Assembly (NCBI GenBank): GCA_002085355.1
Contig: NATN01000269.1
Span: forward strand, 1-5,871
Direction of reading: 5' to 3'
Source: Candidatus Zhuqueibacterota bacterium 4484_87
GTDB lineage: Bacteria; Zhuqueibacterota; Zhuqueibacteria; Thermofontimicrobiales; Thermofontimicrobiaceae
Length of the DNA: 5,871 nt
The first letter of the stretch is position 1, and every line of letters begins with the position of its first letter. Position numbers and translations under genes: made by a program. The notes beneath the pieces were generated by a model. The model was not told the origin of the DNA. It saw only the letters and a list, made by a program, of their open reading frames with translations, and did not search any database. Shown here in pieces: positions 5,467 through 5,871 of this stretch.

Positions 5467-5871
5467 AATTCTTTCACTTTTTTGGCAGCCACGCGCTGAA
5501 TCAAAGCGGCATCTGCCTGCAGTTCCCCATCAATCTCAAATTCAGGTGCCATATTTCGCGCAATTTCCGTTGCGCTGATCACTTTTTCAGTTTCTGCATG
5601 TGTTGCGCTGCCTTTTGTTGAAAAAGAAAGCATGGCGATTTTAGGCTCTATGTTCAACAGTTTCTTCGCATTTTTTCCTGTCACCACCGCAATTTCTGCC
5701 AATTCGTCAACAGTTGGTTTAATGGAAACAGCGCAATCCGCAAAGACCAAAATGTCACGACCTTCAAGCGACTGTGGCAAAGCCATGATAAAAAATGAAG
5801 AAGGCGCTGAAATGCCTTTCTGGAAACCAATTGTCAAAGCTGCCGACTGAATGACAGAACTCGTAGTGTGC
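5463..5871 (-). CDS. Phosphotransacetylase (Pta family), 5' partial at the window edge and missing its usual C-terminus
   Basis: The family swaps the acyl group between CoA and phosphate (acetyl-CoA + Pi to acetyl phosphate + CoA) in the cytosol. The window holds the last 135 codons. The visible protein opens with HTTSSVIQSAALTIG, then shows SAPSSFFIMALP, VFADCAVSIKPTVDELAEIA, KIAMLSFSTKGSATHAE and DGELQADAALI, all in Pta order. The pattern fits acetyl- rather than butyryl-type enzymes. After VAAKKVKEL the frame hits TGA. Known Pta proteins continue for about 65-70 residues through an ANVLIFPDLxAGNIxYK segment and an SRGCSxxDIV segment that carries the proposed catalytic Ser, Arg and Asp. None of that is present in any downstream frame up to nagB. 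As it stands the enzyme is probably inactive, or completed by another protein; it may be a pseudogene or an assembly deletion. The 142 bp to nagB hold a possible nagB promoter. Confidence 0.8.
   Translation of the reverse strand, partial: HTTSSVIQSAALTIGFQKGISAPSSFFIMALPQSLEGRDILVFADCAVSIKPTVDELAEIAVVTGKNAKKLLNIEPKIAMLSFSTKGSATHAETEKVISATEIARNMAPEFEIDGELQADAALIQRVAAKKVKEL

Overview
The window looks like ordinary chromosome from a bacterium of moderate GC content. Nearly every gene has a strong AAGGAGG-type ribosome binding site, which argues against a typical Bacteroidota genome. Three things point towards the wider FCB group, possibly a Calditrichota- or KSB1-like lineage: a GlmU-like protein of the alternative 'Bacteroidetes-type' family, an N-terminally helical TGS GTPase, and a FlgD/Por-like C-terminal tail on the gene at the left edge. 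This placement is an inference from memory of the families and its confidence is low to moderate.

Layout. Positions 1-101 (+) hold the last 32 codons of a probable secreted or surface protein. On the minus strand, 1840->1289 is a small SAM-dependent methyltransferase, followed 45 bp later by a Cys/Met-metabolism PLP enzyme of the cystathionine gamma-synthase/lyase family (1243->125). The two are probably co-transcribed. A divergent intergenic region (1841-2098) carries a candidate promoter for each direction. The plus-strand one (TTGACA, 17 bp, TATATT) drives a TGS-domain GTPase (2099-2911). That gene converges on a minus-strand cluster, read right to left: a phosphotransacetylase C-terminal part entering from the right edge (5871->5463), glucosamine-6-phosphate deaminase nagB (5320->4568), an alternative GlmU-type sugar nucleotidyltransferase/acetyltransferase (4542->3289), and an acyl carrier protein (3212->2967). 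nagB and the glmU-like gene are 25 bp apart and form a convincing amino-sugar pair (GlcN-6-P and UDP-GlcNAc metabolism). The acyl carrier protein may be the tail of the same transcript.

Most notable. Two genes lack pieces that their families need. The GTPase keeps its P-loop, switch I, NKxD and TGS domain but has lost, in frame, the G3/switch II region and the strand and helix after it. The phosphotransacetylase stops about 65-70 residues early, before the segment that carries the family's proposed catalytic Ser/Arg/Asp. Either these are real gene decay or variants, or they are deletions in the assembly. I see no mobile element, CRISPR array, tRNA or rRNA, and no clearly new defence or biosynthetic system.
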